The translations under genes and the position numbers were made by a program. A model generated the notes under the pieces. That model was not told the origin of the DNA and did no database searches. It saw nothing but the letters and a program-made list of their open reading frames with translations. Source: Sulfurovum sp. (lineage in GTDB: Bacteria > Campylobacterota > Campylobacteria > Campylobacterales > Sulfurovaceae). From it: a stretch of DNA of 8,949 nt. Each line of letters opens with the position of its first letter. The first letter of the stretch is position 1. The stretch is taken from the NCBI GenBank assembly GCA_015663065.1, contig DQSX01000199.1, positions 1 through 8,949 on the forward strand. Direction: 5' to 3'. Positions 1 through 5,566 of the stretch are shown one piece after another.

Positions 1-171
1 ATGCATACCATAGAGTATGTGCTGTGCTCCTGCTGCCCAGGTGTAACCATCATTGGTATTGATCATCAATTGACCATTCCAGTAAAAGTTTGGATTATCC
101 TGAAATTGATAGACCCAGATCATGCGTATGGCGAAACTAAAGGCATACGCTATAGCCATTAAAAGTATCAT
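1..171 (-). CDS. pglB: PglB / STT3-family oligosaccharyltransferase, N-terminal fragment (runs off the window)
   Basis: This is the start of a membrane oligosaccharyltransferase, the enzyme that moves a lipid-linked glycan onto Asn in D/E-X-N-X-S/T sequons in the periplasm. Visible are the first membrane helix (residues 1-21 from the ATG at 171) and the start of the first external loop. The loop motif NGQLMINTNDGY matches NDQLMITTNDGY of C. lari PglB as I recall it. Asp41 (codon 49-51) corresponds to the catalytic, metal-binding Asp56. The alignment is ungapped and continues upstream of the ATG (DVKY against SIKY), so the true N-terminus should lie 10-15 codons further up. The frame is open back to base 306 but holds no ATG, GTG or TTG before 171, and no Shine-Dalgarno precedes 171. 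Either a rare start codon is used or the 5' end has been altered. The gene follows the L,D-transpeptidase in the same direction with no terminator. The family call is firm; the start is not. Confidence 0.85.
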   Translation of the reverse strand, partial: MILLMAIAYAFSFAIRMIWVYQFQDNPNFYWNGQLMINTNDGYTWAAGAQHILYGMH

Positions 172-298
172 ATATTTAACATCTATTTTTTGTCTTAATT
201 CTTGGGGTATTATATTTTTGGACCTGTGAACTACCCAATCGCTCTTGTACTTGCACTCTCTGCGAGAAAGACCATTGGGATTTCTGCTTATAAAGTGA
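172..298 (-). other. Spacer between the L,D-transpeptidase and pglB; possible junction
   Basis: These 127 bases separate the L,D-transpeptidase stop from the first ATG of pglB. The pglB frame is open throughout but has no standard start codon. An inverted repeat CCCAAT (234-239) / ATTGGG (274-279) flanks a purine/pyrimidine-biased stretch. There is no terminator-like hairpin with a T-run, so read-through into pglB is expected. The part nearest pglB (about 172-215) probably encodes the cytoplasmic N-terminus of PglB. The part nearer 298 looks unrelated to PglB and could hold an element/chromosome boundary. No tRNA or recognised attachment core is visible. Confidence 0.4.
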
Positions 299-871
299 TT
301 AAAACGTTAACGCATTTCCTAATAAACCCTGTTTAATATACAGCTCATCTGAATGTCTTATGGGGGTACCCCGTTGCCCCCACTCCTTCTCACTTTCCCT
401 CTCTCTAATGATCTGTTCTCTGTTGGTAAAGTAGCTCTTGTAACCATTTGCTGTATCATATAATGCAGCATTGCCAGTAATTATTACAGGTGTGCCCACC
501 GGTGTCCATTTAAACAGCTTTTTGGCAAAATTTTGCTCCAAGCGCACACAACCATGGGATGCAGGCCTTCCTGGTATCTCCCCAAGATGCAAAGCCATTG
601 CAGTATTCCCTAATCTCATCATGTAAGGCATACGTGCTCCGCCGTTTGGTTTTGGCCAAAGATTAGAACGATGCTTTACTTTTTTTTCAGTAATACTATA
701 TCTTCCTGTAGGTGTCTCTCTACCGGGCATTCCAGAGGAGATATGCCCTTCAAAAACAACATTTCCGTCTTGCAGTGCATAAGCCATCTGTTTTGTCAGA
801 TCGATCCTGATCTCTTTTCCTGCAGAAAGCAACATAGTCAATGCAAAAAAAGTTATCACTATATTTCCCAT
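299..871 (-). CDS. Exported YkuD-type L,D-transpeptidase
   Basis: This 190-residue protein is predicted to work on peptidoglycan in the periplasm, forming 3-3 crosslinks, attaching proteins to the wall, or acting as an L,D-carboxypeptidase. Residues 1-18 form a hydrophobic signal peptide, though without an N-terminal positive charge; an in-frame TAG two codons upstream excludes a longer form. Residues 20-132 are the YkuD domain with the PTGRYSI segment (54-60), His95 and the catalytic motif HGCVR at 106-110, with nucleophile Cys108 (codon 548-550). All expected catalytic residues are present. The tail from about 140 to 190 is charged and not part of the core fold. The start is set by AAAAGGAG (881-888), which overlaps the end of the preceding gene, so translation is probably coupled. 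Conjugation operons more often carry a lytic transglycosylase than this enzyme. It could serve channel assembly or simply be a host wall gene. Campylobacter Csd6/Pgp1-type enzymes share the fold. Confidence 0.88.
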   Translation of the reverse strand: MGNIVITFFALTMLLSAGKEIRIDLTKQMAYALQDGNVVFEGHISSGMPGRETPTGRYSITEKKVKHRSNLWPKPNGGARMPYMMRLGNTAMALHLGEIPGRPASHGCVRLEQNFAKKLFKWTPVGTPVIITGNAALYDTANGYKSYFTNREQIIRERESEKEWGQRGTPIRHSDELYIKQGLLGNALTF

Positions 872-877
872 AAGTAC

Positions 878-1459
878 CTACTCCTTTTCTGCATCATTAA
901 TTATTAACTCGCACTCTAGCTCTGACAGATTATACTCTATATACTCAATAATAAGGTCTTTGTGTTTTCCTGCCTCTAGCCTTTTTAAAGATGTCTTATA
1001 TGCCCTTATGCTTTCAAGGACTGCCTTTTTATACTCTCCCTGCAAAAGAGAAGACTTGTTAATCTTTGCAAGGCTGTGCTCCAATATCCGCTTTAGTCCA
1101 TCACCATCAACCTTTTTAGCATAGAAGGAGTTCAGTTTAGCATAGGCATTAAAAAGAATATGGTCATCAACTCTAGAGCTTCTGTTGCCATGCATCTTGA
1201 TCATCTCGCCCAGTTCATCCATACCGCGTCCATTTAGAAGTGTAAGTTTCTCTTTTGCAAGCAGTAGCTCCTCTGTATTCATCTTTAAAAAATAATCAAG
1301 TTTACCCATGGTGCCTGTTGACACAAAGGACTCAAGAGTCTCAGGATGAAACTGTGCAAGGAATTTGGTTAATACCGGATATTGTGAAGAGAGTTTCTCG
1401 ATTGTTCGGTTGTCTTTTCTTCCTAATAAAAAAGCAATAAGTTTTGGCAAATCAAACAT
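878..1459 (-). CDS. Helical protein of unknown function in the transfer operon
   Basis: I do not recognise this 193-residue protein. It has no signal peptide and no convincing membrane segment (residues 1-13 are only briefly hydrophobic), so it is probably cytoplasmic. The sequence is rich in Leu, Lys and Glu, with heptad-like stretches around 60-90 and 125-185, and looks almost wholly alpha-helical. It has a single Cys (in LECELI near the C-terminus). No nucleotide-binding or metal motif is visible. ATG 1457-1459 is preceded by AAGGG five bases upstream. Its stop codon lies 6 bases before the L,D-transpeptidase start, and its last codon is inside that gene's ribosome binding site, so the two are co-expressed. 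It follows the 157-base gap after dsbC and may open a short sub-operon with the wall enzyme. Confidence 0.75.
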   Translation of the reverse strand: MFDLPKLIAFLLGRKDNRTIEKLSSQYPVLTKFLAQFHPETLESFVSTGTMGKLDYFLKMNTEELLLAKEKLTLLNGRGMDELGEMIKMHGNRSSRVDDHILFNAYAKLNSFYAKKVDGDGLKRILEHSLAKINKSSLLQGEYKKAVLESIRAYKTSLKRLEAGKHKDLIIEYIEYNLSELECELIINDAEKE

Positions 1460-1616
1460 TTTTACCCTTTTTTTGCAGAAAATGTAAAGAATTTACAAAA
1501 TATGCTTGTTTTTTTACATTTATTGTATTATAATACTTTTAGGCATAAGAGCATTAGTCCTCTCGAGTGCCTCCTTTAAGTGATCGGGGCTTAGTACACC
1601 TCGATCAATTTCCTCA
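1460..1616. other. Structured intergenic region between dsbC and the helical orphan gene
   Basis: This is the largest gap between adjoining genes in the window. It contains a perfect 12-base palindrome GTATTATAATAC (1525-1536), which gives a TATAAT on each strand. Two hairpin-forming stretches lie at 1542-1571 and 1581-1607, separated by TCCTTTAA. On the minus strand no good -35 element lies at the right distance from TATAAT (1527-1532), so a promoter for the orphan and wall-enzyme genes is possible but weak. On the plus strand the promoter match is better. No gene is seen in it. Confidence 0.5.
1506..1534 (+). promoter_or_regulatory. Candidate sigma-70 promoter, divergent from the operon
   Basis: TTGTTT (1506-1511) and a consensus TATAAT (1529-1534) are separated by 17 bases. 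The predicted start is near 1541, immediately in front of the first hairpin. It points away from the neighbouring genes and would give a transcript antisense to the 3' end of dsbC. In Campylobacterota the -10 box carries most of the information, which favours this box, but AT-rich spacers often contain such boxes by chance. Confidence 0.35.
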
Positions 1617-1625
1617 CTATTTTTT
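1541..1625 (+). ncRNA. Candidate small RNA with two hairpins and a CU-rich linker
   Basis: Downstream of the plus-strand promoter lie two stems. The first pairs GGCA (1542-1545) with TGCC (1568-1571) and inner AGAG (1548-1551) with CTCT (1560-1563). The second pairs 1581-1589 with 1599-1607 around a 9-base loop. This second stem is complete on the plus strand only by a G-U pair (1587/1601); on the minus strand the same position is an A-C mismatch, so the plus strand folds better. The linker TCCTTTAA (1572-1579) is single-stranded and, with C1571, gives CTCCTTT, complementary to Shine-Dalgarno sequences such as AAAGGAG in front of the L,D-transpeptidase. A run of six T at 1620-1625 may end it, but it lies 12 bases after the stem, so this is not a canonical terminator. 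The 3' end is antisense to the dsbC stop region. No known RNA family is recognised. Confidence 0.3.
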
Positions 1626-2396
1626 CCCTCTTTTAATAATTTCAGTCGGTGATGACTTGATACCATCTTTATTAACAAGATATGGCGTACCAGTCAAGCC
1701 CATGTCTTTGGCAATCCTCATGGTCTTATCAAGTTTTTTAACAGTATCCTCTTTAGCTTTGTAACCATCTGGTATCTTTACTGAAGCAAGACCCCCTTTT
1801 CCCATCACCTCATCCTTTTGTGCTTGACTCATCTCTGCAAACACTAGCAACTTGTCTTTAGCAAAAGGATGCATTCTTGTTAATGGATAAGGAAGCACAT
1901 ACAGAGTCACATCTTCCTTTATCTCATTATACCTATCCTCAAAACGCCTACAGAACCCACAGTCAGGGTCAGTAAATACAAAATATTTCTGTTTTCCATT
2001 ACCAACCTTGTATATGGCGAGCTCTTCTAGTGGTGCTGTATCATGTTTTTCTTGTGCTTTTGATTTAATGGCACTCTTCTGAGTAGTGTATTTCTGAGAA
2101 GTCTCTGTGTTGAATGCATTACCAAACAAAACTATCTTTTTATCCTTGGTAATGAAAACATCAATTTGGCGTGTATTATTTTGAAAATACATATTGGCAT
2201 TAACCATATACATAGAGCCAATATCCTTTACGCTGTTTAACTTAAATACTTTGCTGTTCAACGGCTTAAGTGTTTTTAGTTCTTTTAAGAGTTCTGTATT
2301 ACTCGCCTTGGCAAGTTGATCTGTATTGGCTGTTTGAGCAAGCAGTGTGCCTGATGCCAATAGTGATAATGTTAGTGTTGATAAAGTTCTTTTCAT
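1617..2396 (-). CDS. dsbC: DsbC-like periplasmic disulfide isomerase of the transfer operon
   Basis: This 259-residue thioredoxin-fold protein is predicted to shuffle disulfide bonds in exported, cysteine-rich transfer proteins. Residues 1-21 are a signal peptide (MKRTLS then a hydrophobic stretch). Residues about 25-100 match the DsbC/DsbG-type dimerisation domain, and the catalytic domain follows. The active site is CGFC (Cys146 and Cys149), close to the CGYC of E. coli DsbC, with the cis-proline motif TGTP (Pro238). The ATG at 2394-2396 is chosen because AAAGGAT lies five bases upstream and a signal peptide starts there; an in-frame ATG 14 codons further up lacks such support. F-type systems commonly encode a DsbC (DsbC/TrbB), which fits TraN and TraU upstream. 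An 87-base gap precedes it, so it may also be transcribed separately. Function is confident; specific clients are inferred. Confidence 0.9.
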   Translation of the reverse strand: MKRTLSTLTLSLLASGTLLAQTANTDQLAKASNTELLKELKTLKPLNSKVFKLNSVKDIGSMYMVNANMYFQNNTRQIDVFITKDKKIVLFGNAFNTETSQKYTTQKSAIKSKAQEKHDTAPLEELAIYKVGNGKQKYFVFTDPDCGFCRRFEDRYNEIKEDVTLYVLPYPLTRMHPFAKDKLLVFAEMSQAQKDEVMGKGGLASVKIPDGYKAKEDTVKKLDKTMRIAKDMGLTGTPYLVNKDGIKSSPTEIIKRGKK

Positions 2397-2483
2397 AAAT
2401 ATCCTTTCTTTATTGTTTTTTATATTCTTATTGTTCACTTTGTTTGTCGTCTCTTACATATGCCCAAACAAGCGCTACTACTA
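2397..2483 (-). other. Spacer upstream of dsbC with a weak inverted repeat
   Basis: This 87-base AT-rich gap holds TTGTTTG (2440-2446) and CAAACAA (2465-2471), which can pair around an 18-base loop, and the dsbC ribosome binding site (AGGA, 2402-2405). There is no T-run behind the stem on either strand, so it is not a clear terminator. No convincing promoter with both boxes is seen. Confidence 0.3.
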
Positions 2484-3059
2484 TTACTTTTTACTCTTGT
2501 GTAAATACCTGTACCTATAATATGCCCTCCTTATCGTTGTTTGCATATATGGGTCTTTACAGTTACTCATGCCTGTCTTTAACACTTCAAGTGATTGCTC
2601 ACGCTTATCATCATCCCAAAGAAATTGACCATACTGAAGATATCCTCTACAATATTTATGTTTGTAAAGTATCTGACTGATCTCTTTCAAGTATTTCTGG
2701 TTCATTGAGTCGTTACGCATTATCCATAAGTGTTGGCCTATTTCAAGAGCTACATAATACGGCAATGTAGAACCGCTTGACTTCCCTGAGTTATACAGCT
2801 CCGCTATGACCTTCTCATAGTCAGGCATACTGAAAGATTTCCCTCCTGTAGTCTTGGAGTGTTTTTCGCCTTTCTCTATACTTTTGGCCTTAGAGAAATG
2901 GGCATCGTTTTTTATAAGATTATATTCATTGTTGTAACGCTTCTCTCCTATCTCTTTTTTGCCCTTAACAAGATACTCCTCTATGAGACTATTGTTAAAT
3001 TTGTTTCCTGCAGTTAACGAAGTGGCAAGCAGTGTCAACGTAAATAATAGTTTTATCAT
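2484..3059 (-). CDS. Small exported helical, possibly TPR-like protein
   Basis: This 191-residue protein has a clear signal peptide (MIKLLFTLTLLATSLTAG) and should be periplasmic. The ATG at 3057-3059 is chosen over an in-frame ATG 25 codons upstream: AGGA (3066-3069) sits six bases before it, the signal peptide starts there, and the longer form would overlap traU. After a charged linker (about 20-75) the rest is helical, with aromatic-rich repeats (YLQYGQFLW, YYRYRYL) spaced like TPR or Sel1 helices. Two cysteines in the C-terminal half (in KYCRGY and SNCKD) are likely disulfide-bonded, a plausible client for the next gene, dsbC. In F the gene after traU is trbC; this protein does not look like TrbC. 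I do not recognise a family. A structural or accessory role in the transfer channel is inferred from position only. Confidence 0.75.
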   Translation of the reverse strand: MIKLLFTLTLLATSLTAGNKFNNSLIEEYLVKGKKEIGEKRYNNEYNLIKNDAHFSKAKSIEKGEKHSKTTGGKSFSMPDYEKVIAELYNSGKSSGSTLPYYVALEIGQHLWIMRNDSMNQKYLKEISQILYKHKYCRGYLQYGQFLWDDDKREQSLEVLKTGMSNCKDPYMQTTIRRAYYRYRYLHKSKK

Positions 3060-3076
3060 CACTAATCCTTTTTTTG

Positions 3077-4180
3077 TTAATCTTTGCTTTGACCGCAGGC
3101 GTAAACACCCATTGCAAAGTCTCTTCTTTGCCAAATAAAGAACACGCTGTTACCCTGTGTTGTGCCATCATTTTTGAATGAAGCCCATTCTGCAGGAGTT
3201 GAACTTGTAATGAACGGTTTACCCAGTCTTGGTCTCAAAAGCTGTGCCTGGTATTGTGAGTTGATCATCGGCAGTAGTCCAATATTAGGTTTGCAGTAAA
3301 GATCTTCATTGTAGCCATTAAGAACACTCACCACTGTTTGAGGCAGCATATATGTATCCATACTTATCATGTCAATCTGTGCCATGGCAATATTAAGAGA
3401 GGATGAGAGAGGGTTGTTTGTATTCATGTGTGCACCTACTGGCTTCATGCCGTTACACCCTACATTATACTGGATCATATCGATCGCCATTCTCAAGGAA
3501 TCTCCGGTTTCACCCACTCTTGAATCAGGTGACATGGCATTAAGTGTTGTCCCAGATATACAACTTGCCACACCATAAAATGCGGACTCTGGATTAAGGA
3601 ACATTTTAAGTGTAGGGATAACCTGAAGCCTTAAAATACTGTTCCATGATGAAGGATCAAACTCACTCAGACTTAACACAGACAAAGACCCCTGCTCAAA
3701 ACAGATAAATCCGTTTGTAGCTTTCTTGAGTATTTTCCCCAGAATAGGAAAACTGAACATATGGTGATATGCAGCACCTTGGCCCTCATTCACTTTTCCC
3801 ATTTTTGCAAAATTGTAACTGCCGCCAAGATTCAATTGAAGAAACTCGAATCTTAAATACTCTCTGGTCACCTCTGAAAGTATATTGGGTTCGATAATAT
3901 GTGCAACGATTCCAGGGAGCTTAGTCAAGGCATCTTTTGGCTTACACCACTTGATCTTCGGTTCCACCTTGAAATTTCTCCAAATATACTGTCCGTCAAT
4001 CACTCTAGACAAATCCTCAAGCACAGATGGAAGCTTCTCTCTGGCTTGTGTCTGCACTAACTCTGAAGTGTCCATACTTGGTGCATGAAGGTTGTCTGTC
4101 GGAACAGCAGTAGTGCTGTTTAAAACTGATACTGTCAATAGTGGCATCACTAGCAATAATTGTATTTTTTTTATTATAAT
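3077..4180 (-). CDS. traU: TraU, F-type mating-pair/channel assembly protein (probable ATT start)
   Basis: TraU is a periplasmic protein needed for F-type conjugative DNA transfer. Family blocks (numbered from the ATT) include WCKP (78-81), LSEFDPS (171-177; LSEIDPT in F TraU), NPESAFY (196-202; NPEAVIF in F), NNPLSSSL (255-262; SSPLQSSL in F) and IWQRRDF near the C-terminus (MWRKRNC in F). At about 367 residues it is near the family length, with six cysteines in the mature part. No ATG lies where the signal peptide should begin. The charged n-region IIKKI and the hydrophobic core LLLVMPLLTVSVL extend upstream of the first TTG (4154-4156) and GTG (4148-4150). GGGAGGG (4185-4191) lies at ideal distance from ATT (4178-4180), which I take as the start; ATA at 4175-4177 is an alternative. 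With ATT the gene overlaps traW by 7 bases. Identity is confident; the start is inferred. Confidence 0.88.
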   Translation of the reverse strand: MIIKKIQLLLVMPLLTVSVLNSTTAVPTDNLHAPSMDTSELVQTQAREKLPSVLEDLSRVIDGQYIWRNFKVEPKIKWCKPKDALTKLPGIVAHIIEPNILSEVTREYLRFEFLQLNLGGSYNFAKMGKVNEGQGAAYHHMFSFPILGKILKKATNGFICFEQGSLSVLSLSEFDPSSWNSILRLQVIPTLKMFLNPESAFYGVASCISGTTLNAMSPDSRVGETGDSLRMAIDMIQYNVGCNGMKPVGAHMNTNNPLSSSLNIAMAQIDMISMDTYMLPQTVVSVLNGYNEDLYCKPNIGLLPMINSQYQAQLLRPRLGKPFITSSTPAEWASFKNDGTTQGNSVFFIWQRRDFAMGVYACGQSKD

Positions 4181-4824
4181 TTTTCCCTCCCTAGCTCTCG
4201 TAGAAGCTTTTTATAGTTAAGTGTTTTGTATTCTATCTTATCTTCATAAAGTAGCACACTTGTCGGTAGTTCTGTAATATTAAAGCGTTTGGTGTACCTC
4301 TCGCTTATTGGATAGATACGGCCATCTGCACTATAGTTTTTAATAATTGGAAACACTTCATCTATTCTATTATTGGCTACAAAATAGATACACTTTCCAA
4401 ACTTCTTCATGATCAGAGGTATTATATCCTTATTGGACGCATCAATAAAGCAGAGTTTTATCTCTTGACCCTTTGGCATTACTGGTCTAATAACCTCTCC
4501 TCTTCTATAAGTAATGGATCCGTCTGGACCAATCATGTCAAACGGCACTATGTAAGTATTATCTCTCACATAATGCTTCTCTTCTTCACTTAAGCGTAGT
4601 GTACTCTTTGCCTCTAAAAGGGTATTAAATTCTGCGATAAATGTCTCTTTGATCTCTGTAGTGTTGAGGTCTCTAATCCCCTCTTCTATCGAAACCTTAA
4701 AACTCTTCTCCTTGATAGGATATGTATTTGCATAGGTACCAAGATCCACTATCTTTGCAGGTAGTACCAAAGGCATGATAAGAATTGAAAGACTAACTAT
4801 CTTGCTTAATATACGACTGGACAT
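4174..4824 (-). CDS. traW: TraW, F-type transfer-pilus assembly protein
   Basis: TraW is a periplasmic protein of the F-type secretion channel, acting with TraU and TrbC in pilus assembly and DNA transfer. The 216-residue product has a signal peptide (residues 1-23, hydrophobic IVSLSILIMPLVLPA) followed by the family's N-terminal motif DLGTYANTYPIKE (27-39). The central block VPFDMIGPDGSITYRRG (93-109) matches the family pattern of a proline/aspartate turn, DG and a basic glycine. LCFIDAS (124-130) and PTSVLLYED (187-195) correspond to the FID and VPA-type strands of the thioredoxin-like C-terminal part. Cys125 and Cys145 could form a disulfide. ATG 4822-4824 is chosen because AGGAG lies five bases upstream (4830-4834 region) and the signal peptide begins there; a longer in-frame form would start 14 codons up. 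It overlaps the preceding gene by 32 bases. A bacterial N-glycosylation sequon, DLNTT (52-56), is present. Confidence 0.85.
   Translation of the reverse strand: MSSRILSKIVSLSILIMPLVLPAKIVDLGTYANTYPIKEKSFKVSIEEGIRDLNTTEIKETFIAEFNTLLEAKSTLRLSEEEKHYVRDNTYIVPFDMIGPDGSITYRRGEVIRPVMPKGQEIKLCFIDASNKDIIPLIMKKFGKCIYFVANNRIDEVFPIIKNYSADGRIYPISERYTKRFNITELPTSVLLYEDKIEYKTLNYKKLLRELGREKL
4185..4192 (-). promoter_or_regulatory. Strong ribosome binding site that decides the traU start
   Basis: AGGGAGGG on the minus strand lies inside the last codons of traW. It is five bases (counted from GGAGG) before ATT 4178-4180 and about 29 bases before the first TTG, too far to serve it. It therefore argues for initiation at ATT, or at the ATA next to it, coupled to traW termination. 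Confidence 0.6.
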
Positions 4825-5563
4825 TAAAACTCCTAAAATAGTTTCCGATAATCTTAATAGCATCAAGAGGAAGAGTATAAGAAGACTTGTACTCTAACTT
4901 CAACCCCTTTAAATAACTCTGTACCACCTCTAGCCCAAGATCGACATTGTAATTTTTCATAAATCTTCTATTGAGTATATCAAGGTGCTTTTGAGCCAAC
5001 ACTTTATTCATGAGTGTTCCTCTCGCTATTACTGCATGAAGGTCACTTTTTGCATTCTTATTGCGTTTTACACTCTCAATATATACAGGAATACGCTTTA
5101 AACCCTTAGGAAAAACTACATGATTTCCATCTCTGTCTGTTTTTAACTTTACGGTCAAGATCATATACTTCAAACGCTTCTCTTTTGACAGAAGAGGCTT
5201 AAGAATATAGACTTGGTTTTGAGAAACATATGAACCCATCTCACAATAGAGCACGCCGTCATTTGCATCAACTAGATCCTTAATGTATCTAAGAATGGTA
5301 CTATTGCGCTCTTTTTTTATGTTTTCAATGAAAAGCCCATACAGCTTTTTAAATTCCCACTTTGGCACGGTTTTATAGTATCCATTTATCTGAATACCAT
5401 CCCCACTAAAGTAAAAATTCTCTGTCTTATAAAATTCTGCAAGTGTTTCATGAAAAATCCTCTCTATCTCTATTTTCCTCATATCATACAACTCTGCAAT
5501 TTCTTCATATGCAGTGCGTATGTTCTTAAGGCTGTTAAATTGAGCCTGAGGTGTTTTTGTCAT
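4793..5563 (-). CDS. Cytoplasmic protein of unknown function, possible remote NusA/S1 resemblance
   Basis: This 256-residue protein has no signal peptide or membrane segment and is basic. I do not recognise a family with confidence. Two parts recall the transcription factor NusA. Residues 16-46 (EEIAELYDMRKIEIERIFHE and following) have the helix pattern of the NusA N-terminal domain. Residues about 100-190 resemble an S1 domain, with glycine-valine strand starts, IPVYIESVKR (158-167) where NusA has its RIKAYV-EV-R strand, and ARGTLMNKVL (180-189) where NusA has SRTHPDFLRKLF. This is by eye and may be coincidental. ATG 5561-5563 is three bases after the coupling-protein stop, with GGAAG seven bases upstream. 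Its 3' end overlaps traW. If the resemblance holds, an RNA-binding or antitermination role in a long operon is possible; otherwise an accessory to the coupling ATPase is the simplest guess from position. Confidence 0.75.
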   Translation of the reverse strand: MTKTPQAQFNSLKNIRTAYEEIAELYDMRKIEIERIFHETLAEFYKTENFYFSGDGIQINGYYKTVPKWEFKKLYGLFIENIKKERNSTILRYIKDLVDANDGVLYCEMGSYVSQNQVYILKPLLSKEKRLKYMILTVKLKTDRDGNHVVFPKGLKRIPVYIESVKRNKNAKSDLHAVIARGTLMNKVLAQKHLDILNRRFMKNYNVDLGLEVVQSYLKGLKLEYKSSYTLPLDAIKIIGNYFRSFNVQSYIKQDS

Positions 5564-5566
5564 TAA

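Noticed and set aside
226..336. A 36-codon plus-strand frame starting with GTG across the transpeptidase/pglB junction
   Set aside because: It overlaps the well-supported transpeptidase 3' end in antisense, has only a weak GGA upstream, and shows no recognisable product.
1527..1555. Minus-strand promoter for the orphan and L,D-transpeptidase genes using TATAAT at 1527-1532
   Set aside because: The -10 box is perfect only because the site is a palindrome; the hexamer 17 bases upstream (AATGCT) is unlike TTGACA and there is no extended -10. It remains possible but is not listed as a feature.
1524..1557. Short minus-strand peptide frame (ATG at 1555-1557) behind GAGAGGA
   Set aside because: Eight codons, spacing too tight, no sign of a leader-peptide design such as repeated codons for one amino acid.
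1617..2438. dsbC starting at the upstream in-frame ATG (2436-2438)
   Set aside because: It would put 14 polar residues before a normal signal peptide and bypass the good AAAGGAT site at the internal ATG.
2440..2471. Inverted repeat as a terminator between the exported orphan and dsbC
   Set aside because: Seven pairs with an 18-base loop and no T-run on either strand.
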